From Mycolicibacterium moriokaense (GTDB taxonomy: Bacteria; Actinomycetota; Actinomycetes; Mycobacteriales; Mycobacteriaceae): a stretch of 64,000 nucleotides of DNA. Below, piece by piece: positions 34,441-44,500 of the stretch (positions are counted from its first letter, which is position 1; the number at the start of each line of letters is the position of its first letter). The notes beneath the pieces were generated by a model, which saw only the letters and a list, made by a program, of their open reading frames with translations, had not been told where the DNA came from and made no database searches. A program made the translations under genes and the position numbers. The DNA lies in NCBI RefSeq assembly GCF_003201655.1, contig NZ_QJJU01000005.1, positions 62,001 to 126,000 of the forward strand, given 5' to 3'.

Positions 34441-35064
34441 TCAGACCAGCTCGGGCACCCGCAGGTGGGCGAGCGCCAGCTCGAACTCGCATTCGTCGAG
34501 TTGCTCTACGCCCGCTTCCCGCATCTTTGCGGTCTTGAGGGCCGACGCCTGGTCCCTGTTTCGCTCCATCGCCTCGCGACTATCGAACGTCACCGTCGAG
34601 ACGCTCCGCCCGGTCGCGCGGTCGATCAACAGGCTGGCGCTGCAAAAACCGTCGAGGTTCTCCAGCTCGGGCAAGACGGACGTCTTGTAGTAGTCGATCT
34701 TCGGGTCCGTCGTGGCCGCATCGCCCTTGACCCAGGTCACCCGCGCGCAGGCGCCGTCAGCCGAACTGTGGTCACGGTGTAGTACGGCGATCTCCCATTC
34801 TTCGATCTTCTCGACATTGCCGCCGAGGTTCTCAGCCGCCCGGTTGCGAAGCTGCATCGCCTTGTCCGCAGATGCGCGCATCGCATCCTCCGACTCGTAT
34901 GCGGCAGTAATGATGCAGCGGCCGGACTCCCGGTCAACCAGGACCGATAAGCCGATACACCCTTCAATAGCCTGAACCGCAGGCATGACCTCATCGCGAA
35001 TATGCGCAAGTCCGGCGTCGATCGAAGACAGTTGCGCCTGGACAGTGGTAGAGCGTGCGTGCAC
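34441..35064 (-). CDS. Rv2557/Rv2558-family protein (copy B)
   Basis: A 207-residue paralogue of copy A with the same two-repeat layout ([26 protein letters not shown] and [26 protein letters not shown]) and the same ending, [19 protein letters not shown] 35064 follows a G-rich ribosome site and gives [10 protein letters not shown]. Copies A and B are separated by about 180 bp with no other gene. Each may have its own promoter, since the leader repeats precede both. The family's biochemical role is unknown; the fold suggests a small ligand or redox cofactor such as heme. Confidence 0.88.
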   Translation of the reverse strand: MHARSTTVQAQLSSIDAGLAHIRDEVMPAVQAIEGCIGLSVLVDRESGRCIITAAYESEDAMRASADKAMQLRNRAAENLGGNVEKIEEWEIAVLHRDHSSADGACARVTWVKGDAATTDPKIDYYKTSVLPELENLDGFCSASLLIDRATGRSVSTVTFDSREAMERNRDQASALKTAKMREAGVEQLDECEFELALAHLRVPELV

Positions 35065-35086
35065 GATCCCCCACCCCCTCTGTGTC

Positions 35087-35116
35087 GGGGCAGCGCCCCG
35101 GTGGCGCCACCGGTCA
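35087..35116 (-). repeat. GC-rich leader element, copy B
   Basis: Counterpart of 34281-34310: GGGGC-AGC-GCCCC hairpin followed by CGGTGGCGCC, starting 23 bp upstream of the copy-B start. The surrounding CCACCCCC tracts, which are the G-rich ribosome sites in reverse, are also shared. Confidence 0.55.
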
Positions 35117-35172
35117 TCTACAACCTTCCTCCGCCGGATTCGCTGTGGCAATGGCCTCGTAGGCTGAAAAGC

Positions 35173-35574
35173 GTGGACTCCGACGTGCTCGACATCGACA
35201 CGGCTCAGCGCCGCATCGTCGACTTGACCGACGCGGTGCGGTCGTTTTGCTGCGGCCACCGAGACGGGCTGTGCAATGTCTTTGTGCCGCACGCCACAGC
35301 GGGTGTCGCGATCATCGAAACCGGCGCCGGCTCCGATGTCGACCTGGTCGACACGCTGCAGCGGCTACTGCCGCGCGACGACCGCTACCGCCACGCGCAC
35401 GGTTCGCCAGGCCACGGCGCCGACCACGTGCTGCCCGCCCTCGTGGCGCCCTCGGTGACCGTTCCGGTGCAGGCAGGCAAGCCCCTTCTGGGTACGTGGC
35501 AAAGCATCGTGCTGGTCGACCTGAACGCGGACAACCCGAGGCGCACCGTCCGGCTGAGCTTCGTCAACGGTTGA
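35173..35574 (+). CDS. YjbQ-family protein (Rv2556c-like)
   Basis: A 133-residue single-domain YjbQ/UPF0047 protein with the conserved core [41 protein letters not shown] and [13 protein letters not shown]. Members have weak secondary thiamine-phosphate synthase activity, though their true role is unsettled. GTG 35173 has TAGGCT (35160-35165) 7 nt upstream (leaderless). It precedes alaS by 91 bp, the same linkage as in M. tuberculosis. Confidence 0.9.
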   Translation: MDSDVLDIDTAQRRIVDLTDAVRSFCCGHRDGLCNVFVPHATAGVAIIETGAGSDVDLVDTLQRLLPRDDRYRHAHGSPGHGADHVLPALVAPSVTVPVQAGKPLLGTWQSIVLVDLNADNPRRTVRLSFVNG

Positions 35575-35665
35575 TTAGTGTGGCTACGGCGACCGGTACT
35601 GTAGTGCGGTCGAATAGTCGCAGGTAATTGGCGAAGCCACCCAGAACGATGAGGACAGTAGGGAC

Positions 35666-38356
35666 GTGCAGACACACGAGATCAGGAAGCGTTTCCTCGA
35701 TCATTTCGTGAACGCGGGCCACACCGAGGTGCCCAGCGCCTCGGTGATCCTCGACGACCCCAACCTTCTGTTCGTCAACGCGGGCATGGTGCAGTTCGTG
35801 CCCTATTTCCTGGGCCAGCGCACCCCGCCGTATGCGACAGCCACCAGCATCCAGAAGTGCATCCGCACACCCGACATCGACGAAGTCGGCATCACCACCC
35901 GACACAACACCTTCTTCCAGATGGCCGGGAACTTCTCGTTCGGCGACTACTTCAAGCGTCGCGCCATCGAGCTGGCGTGGACGCTGCTCACCAATCCCGT
36001 CTCCGAGGGCGGCTACGGGTTCGACCCCGAAACAATTTGGGCGACAGTCTATTTGGATGACGACGAAGCCGTCGAGCTGTGGCAGGAGATCGCTGGGCTG
36101 CCTGCCGAGCGGATCCAGCGCCGCGGCATGGCCGACAACTACTGGTCGATGGGCATTCCTGGCCCGTGCGGCCCGTCGTCGGAGATCTACGTCGACCGCG
36201 GCCCCGAGTACGGCGTCGACGGCGGCCCGGTCGCCAACGAGGACCGCTACATCGAGATCTGGAACCTCGTGTTCATGCAGAACGAGCGGGGTGAGGGCAC
36301 GTCGAAGGAGGACTTCGAGATCCTCGGGCCGCTGCCGCGCAAGAACATCGACACCGGTATGGGTGTCGAGCGGGTGGCGTGCTTGCTCCAAGGTGTCGAC
36401 AACGTCTACGAGACCGACTTGTTGCGTCCGGTGATCGACACTGTCGTCACTGTCTCCCCCAGGGGATACGGCGCAGGCAACCACGAGGACGACGTCCGCT
36501 ACCGGATCATCGCCGACCACAGCCGCACCGCCGCGATCCTCATCGGCGACGGGGTGAGCCCGGGCAACGACGGCCGCGGCTACGTTCTGCGGCGGCTGCT
36601 GCGCCGCGTGATCCGCTCCGCCAAGCTGCTCGGGATCGACGATCCGATCGTCGGCGACCTGATGACGACGGTGCGCGATGCGATGGGTCCGTCGTACCCC
36701 GAACTCGTCACCGACTTCGATCGGATCCGCCGCATAGGGGTCGCCGAGGAGACCGCGTTCAACCGCACGCTGGCTTCGGGCTCACGGCTGTTTGACGACG
36801 CCGCGAAGGCGACAAAGGCCTCCGGCGCCACTGTCGTGTCGGGCACCGACGCCTTCACATTGCACGACACCTATGGCTTCCCACTGGAATTGACGCTCGA
36901 GATGGCCGCAGAGTCCGGTCTGAGTGTCGACGAGGAAGGCTTCCGCGGCCTGATGGCCGAGCAGCGTCAGCGCGCCAAGGCGGACGCGGCCGCACGCAAA
37001 CAAGCGCACGCCGATCTCTCGGAATACCGCGATCTTGTCGACGCGGGCCCTACGGAGTTCACCGGGTTCGACGAATTGAGCACCGAGGCAAAGATTCTCG
37101 GCATCTTTGTGGACGGCAAGCGGGTTCCGGTAGTGACGCACGACGGGCATGGCGCCGATCGGGTCGAACTGATCCTGGACCGCACGCCGTTCTACGCCGA
37201 GTCGGGTGGTCAGATCGCCGACGAAGGCAGCATCATGGGGACTGGCGCAACCGGCGCAGCCAAGGCCGCCGTCAGCGATGTGCAGAAGATCGCCAAAACG
37301 CTGTGGGCGCACCGGGTCAACGTCGAGTCCGGCGAATTCGTCGAGGGTGACACCGTCGTCGCCGCCGTCGATCCGCGGTGGCGCCACGGCGCGACGCAGG
37401 GTCATTCCGGCACTCACATGGTGCACGCCGCGTTGCGACAAGTGCTTGGCCCCAATGCCGTTCAGGCTGGCTCATTGAACCGGCCCGGCTATCTGAGGTT
37501 CGACTTCAACTGGCAGGGCGCGTTGAGCGAGGACCAGCGGACCCAGATCGAGGAAGTCACCAACGAGGCCGTCGAGGCCGATTACGAGGTGAACAGCTTC
37601 ACCACCGACCTGGACAAGGCCAAGTCGATGGGCGCGATGGCGTTGTTCGGTGAGAACTATCCCGACGAGGTTCGGGTGGTCGAGATCGGCGGGCCGTTCT
37701 CGCTGGAACTCTGCGGTGGCACGCATGTGGGCAGTTCGGCGCAGATCGGGCCGGTCACGATCCTCGGCGAGGCGTCGGTCGGCTCCGGTGTACGCCGGGT
37801 CGAGGCCTATGTGGGCCTCGACTCGTTCCGACACCTGGCCAAGGAACGCGCACTGATGGCGGGTCTGGCTTCGACGCTGAAGGTCCCGTCGGAGGAGGTT
37901 CCTGCCAGGGTGGCCAACCTGGTCGAGCGACTGCGGGCCGCCGAGAAGGAGCTCGACCGGATGCGGTTGGCGAACGCGCGGGCCGCCGCAGTGAATGCCG
38001 CCGCGGGTGCCGAGCAAATCGGTAAGGTCCGTGTCGTGGCGCAGCGGATGGCCGGCGAAATGTCGGCGGCGGATCTGCGCACGCTCGTCGGCGACATCCG
38101 GGGCAAGCTCGGCAGTGACCCCGCCGTCGTCGCGCTGATCGCCGAGGGCGAGAACGACAGCGTGCCCTTCGTGGTGGCCGTCAATCCGGCCGCACAGGAT
38201 CTCGGTCTTCGGGCCAACGAATTGGTGAAGCCGTTTGGCGCGGCGGTCGACGGTCGCGGGGGCGGCAAGGCTGATCTGGCACAGGGTTCCGGTAAGGGGG
38301 CGGCGGGCATCGACGCGGCATTGGCCGCGCTGCGCGCAGAAATAGGCCGGAGCTAG
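35666..38356 (+). CDS. alaS: Alanyl-tRNA synthetase
   Basis: An 896-residue class II synthetase. It has the aminoacylation core ([49 protein letters not shown]), an editing domain with the zinc-ligand sites [10 protein letters not shown] and CGGTHV, and the C-terminal DHHA1 domain ending [13 protein letters not shown]. It charges tRNA-Ala and clears Ser/Gly mischarging. The GTG start has GAGG and GGGA upstream. It is followed after 3 bp by ruvX, so alaS-ruvX-mltG-aroE form a packed operon. Confidence 0.98.
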   Translation: MQTHEIRKRFLDHFVNAGHTEVPSASVILDDPNLLFVNAGMVQFVPYFLGQRTPPYATATSIQKCIRTPDIDEVGITTRHNTFFQMAGNFSFGDYFKRRAIELAWTLLTNPVSEGGYGFDPETIWATVYLDDDEAVELWQEIAGLPAERIQRRGMADNYWSMGIPGPCGPSSEIYVDRGPEYGVDGGPVANEDRYIEIWNLVFMQNERGEGTSKEDFEILGPLPRKNIDTGMGVERVACLLQGVDNVYETDLLRPVIDTVVTVSPRGYGAGNHEDDVRYRIIADHSRTAAILIGDGVSPGNDGRGYVLRRLLRRVIRSAKLLGIDDPIVGDLMTTVRDAMGPSYPELVTDFDRIRRIGVAEETAFNRTLASGSRLFDDAAKATKASGATVVSGTDAFTLHDTYGFPLELTLEMAAESGLSVDEEGFRGLMAEQRQRAKADAAARKQAHADLSEYRDLVDAGPTEFTGFDELSTEAKILGIFVDGKRVPVVTHDGHGADRVELILDRTPFYAESGGQIADEGSIMGTGATGAAKAAVSDVQKIAKTLWAHRVNVESGEFVEGDTVVAAVDPRWRHGATQGHSGTHMVHAALRQVLGPNAVQAGSLNRPGYLRFDFNWQGALSEDQRTQIEEVTNEAVEADYEVNSFTTDLDKAKSMGAMALFGENYPDEVRVVEIGGPFSLELCGGTHVGSSAQIGPVTILGEASVGSGVRRVEAYVGLDSFRHLAKERALMAGLASTLKVPSEEVPARVANLVERLRAAEKELDRMRLANARAAAVNAAAGAEQIGKVRVVAQRMAGEMSAADLRTLVGDIRGKLGSDPAVVALIAEGENDSVPFVVAVNPAAQDLGLRANELVKPFGAAVDGRGGGKADLAQGSGKGAAGIDAALAALRAEIGRS

Positions 38357-38359
38357 CCT

Positions 38360-38866
38360 GTGGCCGACACCGATGACCGCCTGCCGGATCGGCCCGGGGG
38401 TGACGACCCCGGTCGCGGTCGACGACTCGGCGTCGACGTCGGCACGGTGCGCATCGGAGTAGCGGCCAGCGATCCGGACGGCATCTTGGCCACACCCGTG
38501 GAAACGGTGCGCAGGGACAGATCGAACAAGCACCTGCGCCGACTGGCGCAGCTGGCCGACGAGTTCGAGGCGGTCGAAGTAGTGGTGGGATTGCCCCGCA
38601 CCCTTGCCGACCGGTCGGGTCCGTCCGCCAGGGACGCGGTGGAGCTGGCCGAGCAGCTGGCGGGGCGCATCGCGCCAACGCCGGTGCGATTGTGCGACGA
38701 ACGGCTCACGACCGTATCGGCTCAACGCTCGCTGCGGGATGCGGGTATCCGCGCCAAGGGCCAGCGGGCGATGATCGATCAGGCGGCGGCGGTAGGGATC
38801 TTGCAGAACTGGCTGGACCAGCGGCGCGCGGCCTTGGCCGCGCACGGAGAGGTCGCGGATGACTGA
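38360..38866 (+). CDS. ruvX: Holliday junction resolvase-like RuvX (YqgF)
   Basis: A 168-residue RNase H-fold protein. It shows the first catalytic aspartate in [18 protein letters not shown], the [18 protein letters not shown] segment with its glutamate, [13 protein letters not shown], and the C-terminal aspartate in [15 protein letters not shown]. In E. coli YqgF acts in 16S rRNA 5' processing; the M. tuberculosis homologue cleaves Holliday junctions. GTG start 3 bp after alaS and an 8-bp overlap with mltG. Confidence 0.93.
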   Translation: MADTDDRLPDRPGGDDPGRGRRLGVDVGTVRIGVAASDPDGILATPVETVRRDRSNKHLRRLAQLADEFEAVEVVVGLPRTLADRSGPSARDAVELAEQLAGRIAPTPVRLCDERLTTVSAQRSLRDAGIRAKGQRAMIDQAAAVGILQNWLDQRRAALAAHGEVADD

Positions 38867-40103
38867 CAACTGGGGTCGCGGACGCGCAGAACCCGTGGCG
38901 GTTGGACCGCCGCGGCGCCGGATGACGCGCGCCGACCGGATGCGCGAGGCCCGTGGTCAGCGCAAGCGGCGCATGGGTCGCGGCTTCGTGCTGGCCATGT
39001 TGATCGTCGTCGTCATCGGCGCGGTGTTTCTCGGTTCGAAGCTGTGGCACACAATGTTCGTTGGGGACAACGACTTCTCCGGCGACGGCGCCAACGATGT
39101 GGTGATCCAGATCCACGACGGGGATTCCACGACCGCGATCGGTAAGACTCTTCTGGAGCACAAGGTGATTGCGACGGTCGCGGCATTTGTCGGTGCCGCC
39201 GAAGGGAACGCCGCCATCTCCTCGATTCAGCCGGGTTTCTACAAAGTGCGTACCGAGATTCCCGCATCGAATGCCGTTGCACGCCTGGCTGATCCGCAGA
39301 ACCGGGTCGGCAAACTGGTGATTCCGGAGGGACGCCAGCTCGACGACATCCAGGACGTCAAGACCAACGCAGTCACCGACGGTATCTTCAGCCTCATCTC
39401 TCACGCGACGTGTGTGGACCTCGACGGTGATCAACATTGCGTGTCGGTGGACGATCTGAAGAAGTCGGCGGGTTCTGCTGCACCGTCGGCGCTCTCGGTC
39501 CCGGACTGGGCGATGAATGCCGTTGCCGCGCTGGGCAACGACCACCGCAGGCTGGAGGGTTTGATCGCCCCGGGTACGTGGAATATCGACCCGTCGGCGG
39601 CGCCGCAGGACATCCTTGCCACCCTGATCGGTGCCAGCGCAACGCAGTACGCAAAGGGCGGGTTGCTCGACACCGCCAAGGCGATGAACATGTCGCCGTA
39701 TCAAATTCTGACCGTCGGATCGCTGGTGCAACGGGAATCCAAGCCGGATGACTTCGCGAAGGTCGCGCGGGTGATCTATAACCGCCTTGCAGAGAATCGA
39801 ACACTGGAGTTCGACTCGACGGTGAACTATCCACTTGATCGCATCGAGGTGGCCACCACCGACGCCGACCGTGGGCAGCACACGCAGTGGAACACCTATG
39901 TGCGGCCAGGACTTCCGGCCACTCCGATCTGCTCACCCGGTCAACCGGCGCTGAGCGCGGCTGAACAGCCTGCACCGGGGGACTGGCTGTACTTCGTCAC
40001 CGTCGACCTACAAGGCACCACGTTGTTCACCCGCGACTACGACCAACACCTCGCGAACATCGAACTGGCCAAACATAACGGTGTCCTCGACAGCGCCCGG
40101 TAA
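38859..40103 (+). CDS. mltG: Endolytic murein transglycosylase MltG (YceG-like)
   Basis: A 414-residue membrane-anchored lytic transglycosylase. The basic N-terminus is cytoplasmic, one transmembrane helix spans about 48-66 ([21 protein letters not shown]), and the outside YceG domain carries the catalytic glutamate in [25 protein letters not shown] and the end motif [21 protein letters not shown]. It cleaves nascent glycan strands and so helps set chain length during cell-wall synthesis. It overlaps both neighbours (8 bp with ruvX, 23 bp with aroE). Rv2553c-like. Confidence 0.95.
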   Translation: MTDNWGRGRAEPVAVGPPRRRMTRADRMREARGQRKRRMGRGFVLAMLIVVVIGAVFLGSKLWHTMFVGDNDFSGDGANDVVIQIHDGDSTTAIGKTLLEHKVIATVAAFVGAAEGNAAISSIQPGFYKVRTEIPASNAVARLADPQNRVGKLVIPEGRQLDDIQDVKTNAVTDGIFSLISHATCVDLDGDQHCVSVDDLKKSAGSAAPSALSVPDWAMNAVAALGNDHRRLEGLIAPGTWNIDPSAAPQDILATLIGASATQYAKGGLLDTAKAMNMSPYQILTVGSLVQRESKPDDFAKVARVIYNRLAENRTLEFDSTVNYPLDRIEVATTDADRGQHTQWNTYVRPGLPATPICSPGQPALSAAEQPAPGDWLYFVTVDLQGTTLFTRDYDQHLANIELAKHNGVLDSAR

Positions 40104-40884
40104 CCCACGCAAGGCGGCGGTGCTCGGCTCGCCGATTGCGCATTCCCGGTCGCCGCAGCTGCATCTTGCTGCCTACCGTGCGCTGGGCCTTGACGGCTGG
40201 ACGTATGACCGCATCGAGTGCACCGCCGACGAATTGCCCGGTCTGGTAGGAGGTTTCGGCCCGGAATGGATCGGCGTGTCGGTCACGATGCCCGGCAAGT
40301 TCGCGGCGCTGCGGTTCGCCGACGAACGCAGCGCACGCGCGGAACTCGTCGGCTCGGCCAACACGCTGGTTCGCACACCCAAAGGGTGGCGGGCCGATAA
40401 CACCGACATTGACGGCGTGAAGGGCGCTTTGGGGCCGGTGGCCGGCCGGGCGGCCGTGCTGGGTTCGGGCGGGACCGCGCCTGCCGTCGTCGTCGGGCTT
40501 GCCGAGCTTGGCGTGCAAGACATTTCGATCGTCGCGCGGAACCACGACAAGGCCGCTCCGTTGCTGGCGCTCGGTCCCAAGCTGGGTGTCGACGTCCGCT
40601 GGATCGAACTCGGGGCGACACTGGTGGACGTCGACGTGGTCGTCAGCACCCTTCCCGCGGAAGTGGCGGCCCAGCACGCCGACACCGTCGGTGCGACGCC
40701 ACTGCTGCTCGACGCGATCTACGATCCGTGGCCGACTCCGCTGGCGGCGGTGGTCGAGGCGGCTGGCGGACAGGTGATCAGCGGGCTGCAGATGCTGCTC
40801 CATCAGGCGTTCGCTCAGGTCGAGCAGTTCACTGGGCTGCCCGCGCCCACCGAGGCGATGAGAGCGGCGCTGTCCGGGCAGTAG
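40081..40884 (+). CDS. aroE: Shikimate dehydrogenase
   Basis: A 267-residue NADPH-dependent enzyme that reduces 3-dehydroshikimate to shikimate. The substrate site is HSRSPQLH and SVTMPGK (K73); NTDIDG follows; the cofactor domain begins AAVLGSGGTAPAV. It uses GTG 40081, inside the mltG end (23-bp overlap). Here aroE is separated from the aroC-aroK-aroB-aroQ cluster by about 4.3 kb of accessory genes, as in other mycobacteria. Confidence 0.95.
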   Translation: MSSTAPGNPRKAAVLGSPIAHSRSPQLHLAAYRALGLDGWTYDRIECTADELPGLVGGFGPEWIGVSVTMPGKFAALRFADERSARAELVGSANTLVRTPKGWRADNTDIDGVKGALGPVAGRAAVLGSGGTAPAVVVGLAELGVQDISIVARNHDKAAPLLALGPKLGVDVRWIELGATLVDVDVVVSTLPAEVAAQHADTVGATPLLLDAIYDPWPTPLAAVVEAAGGQVISGLQMLLHQAFAQVEQFTGLPAPTEAMRAALSGQ

Positions 40885-40894
40885 TGTTCGATGC

Positions 40895-41683
40895 GTGAGT
40901 GCTTGCACGGGCGTCGTGTTTCGACCAGACTTCCGGCCCGACACCTTGCGGGAAACCGTCATGGCCGCCGAGCGCGCCGGCATCGCCGAACTGTGGCTGT
41001 GGGAGGACTGCTTCCTGCAGGGCGGCATCGCCCAGGCGGCGGCCGCGCTTGCGTCGTCCGAAACGCTCATCGTGGGCCTCGGGGTGCTGCCCGCACCGCT
41101 ACGCAATGTGGTGACCACCGCGATGGAGATCGCCACCCTCGACGCGATGTTCCCTGGCAGGTTGCGGGTGGGGATCGGCCACGGGGTGCAGGACTGGATG
41201 CGGCAGGCAGGCGCCGCTGTTGCGTCGCCATTGACGTTGATGCGCGAGTACGTGACTGCCCTGAGCGGGCTGTTGGCTGGGCGGTCCGTCACCGTCGACG
41301 GCCGGTACGTTCGACTGACCGACGTGCGATTGGATTGGGCTCCACAACAACGAGTTCCGGTGCTGATCGGCGGAGCCGGGCCGAAGACTCTGACACTGGC
41401 TGGGGGGCTCGCCGACGGCGTGATCCTCGATGCTCAGTACACCGTTGACACGCTGCGGGATGCCTTGGGTCACGTCGCATCCGGCCGGGCCGATCATGGC
41501 GAGTCACCGTTCAACACAGTGCTGTTCCTGGCATGCGGCGCTGATCAGGTCGCTGCATCGGCACGCCTCTACCTCGACGAAGGGGTGGACACGCTGGTGT
41601 TCCAGCCGGCCGGGCCGCAGTCCGTCATGGCCGAATTGATCACGGCCGTCGGTGATGTCGCGACCCGGCTGCAGGCAACCTAG
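40895..41683 (+). CDS. LLM-class oxidoreductase
   Basis: A 262-residue luciferase-like barrel starting VFRPDFRPDTLRETVMAAERAGIAELWLWEDCFLQGG, with LIVGLGVLPAPLRN and FPGRLRVGIGHG, the usual flavin/F420 contacts, and VPVLIGGAGPKTLTLAGG. F420 use is likely by family but unproven. The GTG start follows aroE by 10 bp. The stop codon overlaps the stop of the convergent EamA transporter. Confidence 0.88.
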   Translation: MSACTGVVFRPDFRPDTLRETVMAAERAGIAELWLWEDCFLQGGIAQAAAALASSETLIVGLGVLPAPLRNVVTTAMEIATLDAMFPGRLRVGIGHGVQDWMRQAGAAVASPLTLMREYVTALSGLLAGRSVTVDGRYVRLTDVRLDWAPQQRVPVLIGGAGPKTLTLAGGLADGVILDAQYTVDTLRDALGHVASGRADHGESPFNTVLFLACGADQVAASARLYLDEGVDTLVFQPAGPQSVMAELITAVGDVATRLQAT

Positions 41684-42567
41684 CCGGTGATCAGCCGGGT
41701 GTCGCTCTGTACCAAACCTTCCCGGGCCGCGCGCACCGCTCCGATACTGGCCACGGTCACCAGCGCAATCGCCACATATCCCGTTGCCGCGAGATGCTGG
41801 CCAAGGATCAGCCAGCCTGCGACGGCGGCCACGACCGGGGAAAGACACGTCAGAATCGCAAACGTCTCCGGCGGCAGGCGCCGCAGTGAGATCAGCTCCA
41901 TCGAGTAGGGGATCACCGACGACATCACACCGACGATCGCCCCCAGCCCCAGTACCTGCCACCGCAGCGCGCTGTCCGGATCGACCGCGACCGCCGCGAA
42001 CGGGGCCGTCACGATCGCACCGATCGCAGTCGCAAGGGCCAGCCCTTCGAGATTGGGGAAGTCGGCCCCCGCGCGCGCCGTGGCCAGGATGTAGGCCGCC
42101 CAACTCGCCGCCGCGGCAGCGGCGAAGGCGAGCCCGACCGGGTCGAGATGGCCGACTCGAAGACCCGTGAGACTGAGCAGCGCGACGCCCATCAAGGCGA
42201 GCAACGCCCAAAGCCACGCGGTCCTGCGCCGGCTGACGACTACGGAAAGTGCAAGCGGGCCAAGGGATTCAACGGTGACGCCAACGCCGAGCGGAATGCG
42301 CGTCAGCGAGTTGTAGAAGCACAGGTTCATCACCGTCAACGTGGCGCCAAGTGCCCCCGCCGACAGCCACGCCCGGCCGGACAGCCCGCGCAGCCGGGGG
42401 CGAACCGCGACGCAAAGGAGCACCCCGGCGACGAGGAAGCGTACGAAGACGGCCCCGATCGCACCGAGCGCGGCAAAAAGTCCGACCGCGAACGCGGCGC
42501 CGACCTCCTGGCTGATCGCAGCGACGACCACAAGCAGCGCTGGACCAATTGGTGACCGTCGGTGCAC
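41680..42567 (-). CDS. EamA-family (DMT superfamily) transporter
   Basis: A 295-residue inner-membrane protein with about ten predicted helices arranged as two EamA repeats (the first around 10-140, the second around 150-280; the second has SSVIPYSMELISLRRLPPETFAILTCLSPVVAAVAGWLILGQ). These transporters often export amino acids or metabolites (RhtA-like). The substrate is unknown. It is divergent from the prepilin-peptidase-like gene. Confidence 0.88.
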   Translation of the reverse strand: MHRRSPIGPALLVVVAAISQEVGAAFAVGLFAALGAIGAVFVRFLVAGVLLCVAVRPRLRGLSGRAWLSAGALGATLTVMNLCFYNSLTRIPLGVGVTVESLGPLALSVVVSRRRTAWLWALLALMGVALLSLTGLRVGHLDPVGLAFAAAAAASWAAYILATARAGADFPNLEGLALATAIGAIVTAPFAAVAVDPDSALRWQVLGLGAIVGVMSSVIPYSMELISLRRLPPETFAILTCLSPVVAAVAGWLILGQHLAATGYVAIALVTVASIGAVRAAREGLVQSDTRLITG

Positions 42568-42590
42568 CGAACCGACGTTAGCCTCGATGC

Positions 42591-43022
42591 ATGGGGGCGG
42601 TGGTGGCCGGTGTCTGTGTATTCGCGTGGCTGGCGGCGCTGAGCTTCTACGACCTCCGAGAGCGACGGCTGCCCAACTGGCTCACGATGCCGGGTGCGGC
42701 TGCCGTCCTCGAGATCGCCGCGGCCCACGGGCGGGGTGCGCCCGCCATGCTCGGCGCAGTTGCGCTGTTCGTCGTCTATGCCGTTGTGCACTTAGTGTCG
42801 CCCACGGCGATGGGCGCCGGTGATGTGAAGCTAGCGATCGGTATCGGCGCTCTGACAGGGACATTCGGCAGTGACGTGTGGGTGCTGGCCGCGATCGGCG
42901 CACCATTGCTGACTGCGGGGTGTGCGGTTGTCGCGCTCTTGCGCCGATCGGGAAATGTTGTACCGCACGGGCCGTCGATGTGCCTGGCAGCGGTGACCGC
43001 CACCGCGCTGGCCATCGTCTGA
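42591..43022 (+). CDS. Short A24 prepilin-peptidase-like membrane protein
   Basis: A 143-residue membrane protein with four or so helices. The two aspartates of the A24 aspartic peptidases are present, in YDLRERRLPNW and MGAGDVKLAIGIGAL (the GxGD motif). The cysteine-rich methylase domain of full PilD is absent, as in the Rv2551c-like mycobacterial proteins. No pilin genes are nearby, so the substrate is unclear. Confidence 0.85.
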   Translation: MGAVVAGVCVFAWLAALSFYDLRERRLPNWLTMPGAAAVLEIAAAHGRGAPAMLGAVALFVVYAVVHLVSPTAMGAGDVKLAIGIGALTGTFGSDVWVLAAIGAPLLTAGCAVVALLRRSGNVVPHGPSMCLAAVTATALAIV

Positions 43023-43057
43023 GCGCGCTATGCAGGTGAGGACGGTCTAGCGGAGAG

Positions 43058-43100
43058 TTGCATACCCGTGGTACGTTTATTACATACCCCAAGTATGCAA
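43058..43100. promoter_or_regulatory. Operator-like dyad upstream of the SnoaL operon
   Basis: TTGCATAC (43058-43065) and GTATGCAA (43093-43100) are perfect 8-bp arms 27 bp apart. CATACCC also occurs twice as a direct repeat (43061-43067 and 43083-43089). A -10-like TACGTT (43072-43077) lies between the arms. The TetR gene at the end of the operon is the obvious candidate binder. Confidence 0.55.
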
Positions 43101-43121
43101 TGCCAAAGAGATGGAGGCAGG

Positions 43122-43517
43122 ATGTCGGAAACCACAGTTCAACAACTCGACCTGACGGCGATTTCGGAGCGCTACTTCGCCGCATGGGCGGCACATGACC
43201 CCGATGCGATCGTCGCGCTGCACGCCGAGGACACCCAGTTCTGGATGCACATGGGCGGTGAACCCGTTGTCGGCCGAGATGCGGTGCGGGCCACGTTCGC
43301 CGACATCTTCGAACAGTTCCCGGAACTGAGATGGGAGACGTGTCGCGTGCTCTACGGCGAGGACCATTGGATACTCGACTGGACTCTGATCTCCGGCGAC
43401 ATCCGTTTCGATTGCCTCGATGTCGTCAACGTCGCGCCGGACGGGCTCGTCGTACGCAAGGACACGTTCGTCGACGCAGCCCAGCTGCAGGCCGCGCTGG
43501 GCACGGTGGCGCGATGA
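43122..43517 (+). CDS. SnoaL-like (NTF2-fold) protein
   Basis: A 131-residue NTF2-like protein: ISERYFAAWAAHDPDAIVALHAEDTQFWMHMGGEPVVGRDAVRATFADIF is typical of the SnoaL-like/ketosteroid-isomerase group. Such proteins act as small isomerases, cyclases or hydrolases. ATG 43122 has an ATGGAGGCAGG ribosome site; longer forms would run through the operator. ATGA-coupled to the DUF3237 gene. Confidence 0.85.
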   Translation: MSETTVQQLDLTAISERYFAAWAAHDPDAIVALHAEDTQFWMHMGGEPVVGRDAVRATFADIFEQFPELRWETCRVLYGEDHWILDWTLISGDIRFDCLDVVNVAPDGLVVRKDTFVDAAQLQAALGTVAR

Positions 43518-44005
43518 CGACCGCAACCGCGACCGATCAGCTGCCGCTCGTCACAGCACTGCCCGCCGAGCATCTATTCGACATGCACGTCGACCTCCAA
43601 CCTGCACAACCGATTTCGACTCCCCTCGGCGTTCGGATGACGTTCATCACGACTGGCGGTGTCATCGAGGGCCCGAAGCTGCAGGGTGAGTTGCTTCCCG
43701 GCGGGGGAGACTGGCTGCTTGTCGGCAGCGATGGCACGGGGCGGGTGGACGTGCGAGCCACGCTGCGCACACATGACGGGGCCCTCATCCACTACGAGTC
43801 GCGCGGCATCATCAAAGTTCCCGCCGACGGTATGCAACGCCTGGCCGCAGGCGAGGTGCTGCCGTTCGAGGAGACGTACGTACGGACGACGCCTAAGTTC
43901 GAAACCGCTGACGAGCGCTATGCGTGGCTGTCCGAAATTGTCGCTCTGGGCTACAACATCCTGTCGCCCAACCACATTGACTACCGGATCTATCAGGTGC
44001 TCTGA
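43514..44005 (+). CDS. DUF3237 family protein
   Basis: A 163-residue beta-barrel-like DUF3237 protein: LFDMHVDLQPAQPISTPLGVRMTFITTGGVIEGPKLQGELLPGGGDWLL, then RVDVRATLRTHDGALIHYESRGI and a C-terminal FETADERYAWLSEIVALGYNIL. The family has no established function but often sits in catabolic clusters. It is coupled to SnoaL upstream; the Ddn-like gene begins 1 bp after its stop. Confidence 0.88.
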   Translation: MTTATATDQLPLVTALPAEHLFDMHVDLQPAQPISTPLGVRMTFITTGGVIEGPKLQGELLPGGGDWLLVGSDGTGRVDVRATLRTHDGALIHYESRGIIKVPADGMQRLAAGEVLPFEETYVRTTPKFETADERYAWLSEIVALGYNILSPNHIDYRIYQVL

Positions 44006-44006
44006 C

Positions 44007-44480
44007 GTGGACCAGGTCCGCCTTGCGCGCCAGTCGAATCGCGTAGTGCGCCGCTGGCCAGGGGCGCAGCGCGCGATGGGGCGGCTTCACGCCAGGCTAT
44101 ATCGGGTCAGCGGTGGCCGCTTCATACCGCGGTGGTACGCAGGTGCGCCGGTGATGGTGCTCGAGACCATCGGCAGGCGCAGCGGGCAGAAGCGGGCCAC
44201 GCCCGTTCTGTATCTGCGCGACGGCAATTCGCTCGTCGTCCTCGCCGCCAACGCAGGCGCCGACCGGACTCCCGCATGGTGGCTCAACCTGCGGGAGGCC
44301 GGGTCGGGTGAGGTCATCGTCGGCAGACGCCGGATACGCGTAACGCCCCGGCTGCTGACCGGCGGCGAGCGAGACCGTGTCTGGTGGGCTTTCGTCGAGA
44401 TGTACCCACAGGCCGAGCACTACACGCGGTTCACAAATCGCGAGCTGCCGCTCATCGCGTTGGAGCCGGCCGGGACGTGA
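44007..44480 (+). CDS. Ddn-like deazaflavin-dependent nitroreductase family protein (paralogue 3)
   Basis: A 157-residue split-barrel protein, more distant from the two at 14.3-16.1 kb. It has an N-terminal amphipathic helix (RHARLYRVSGGR region), then VMVLETIGRRSGQKRATPVLYL, NAGADRTPAWWLNLREAGSGEV and a C-terminal FTNRELPLIALEP. F420H2-dependent reductase activity is inferred. GTG 44007 lies one base after the DUF3237 stop. Confidence 0.87.
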   Translation: MDQVRLARQSNRVVRRWPGAQRAMGRLHARLYRVSGGRFIPRWYAGAPVMVLETIGRRSGQKRATPVLYLRDGNSLVVLAANAGADRTPAWWLNLREAGSGEVIVGRRRIRVTPRLLTGGERDRVWWAFVEMYPQAEHYTRFTNRELPLIALEPAGT

Positions 44481-44500
44481 CCGACGGTTATGGTCAAGCC

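Noticed and set aside
37472..38869. A 465-codon reverse frame opposite alaS and ruvX
   Set aside because: It covers two well-identified genes, has no recognisable motif and no ribosome site; a codon-bias shadow.
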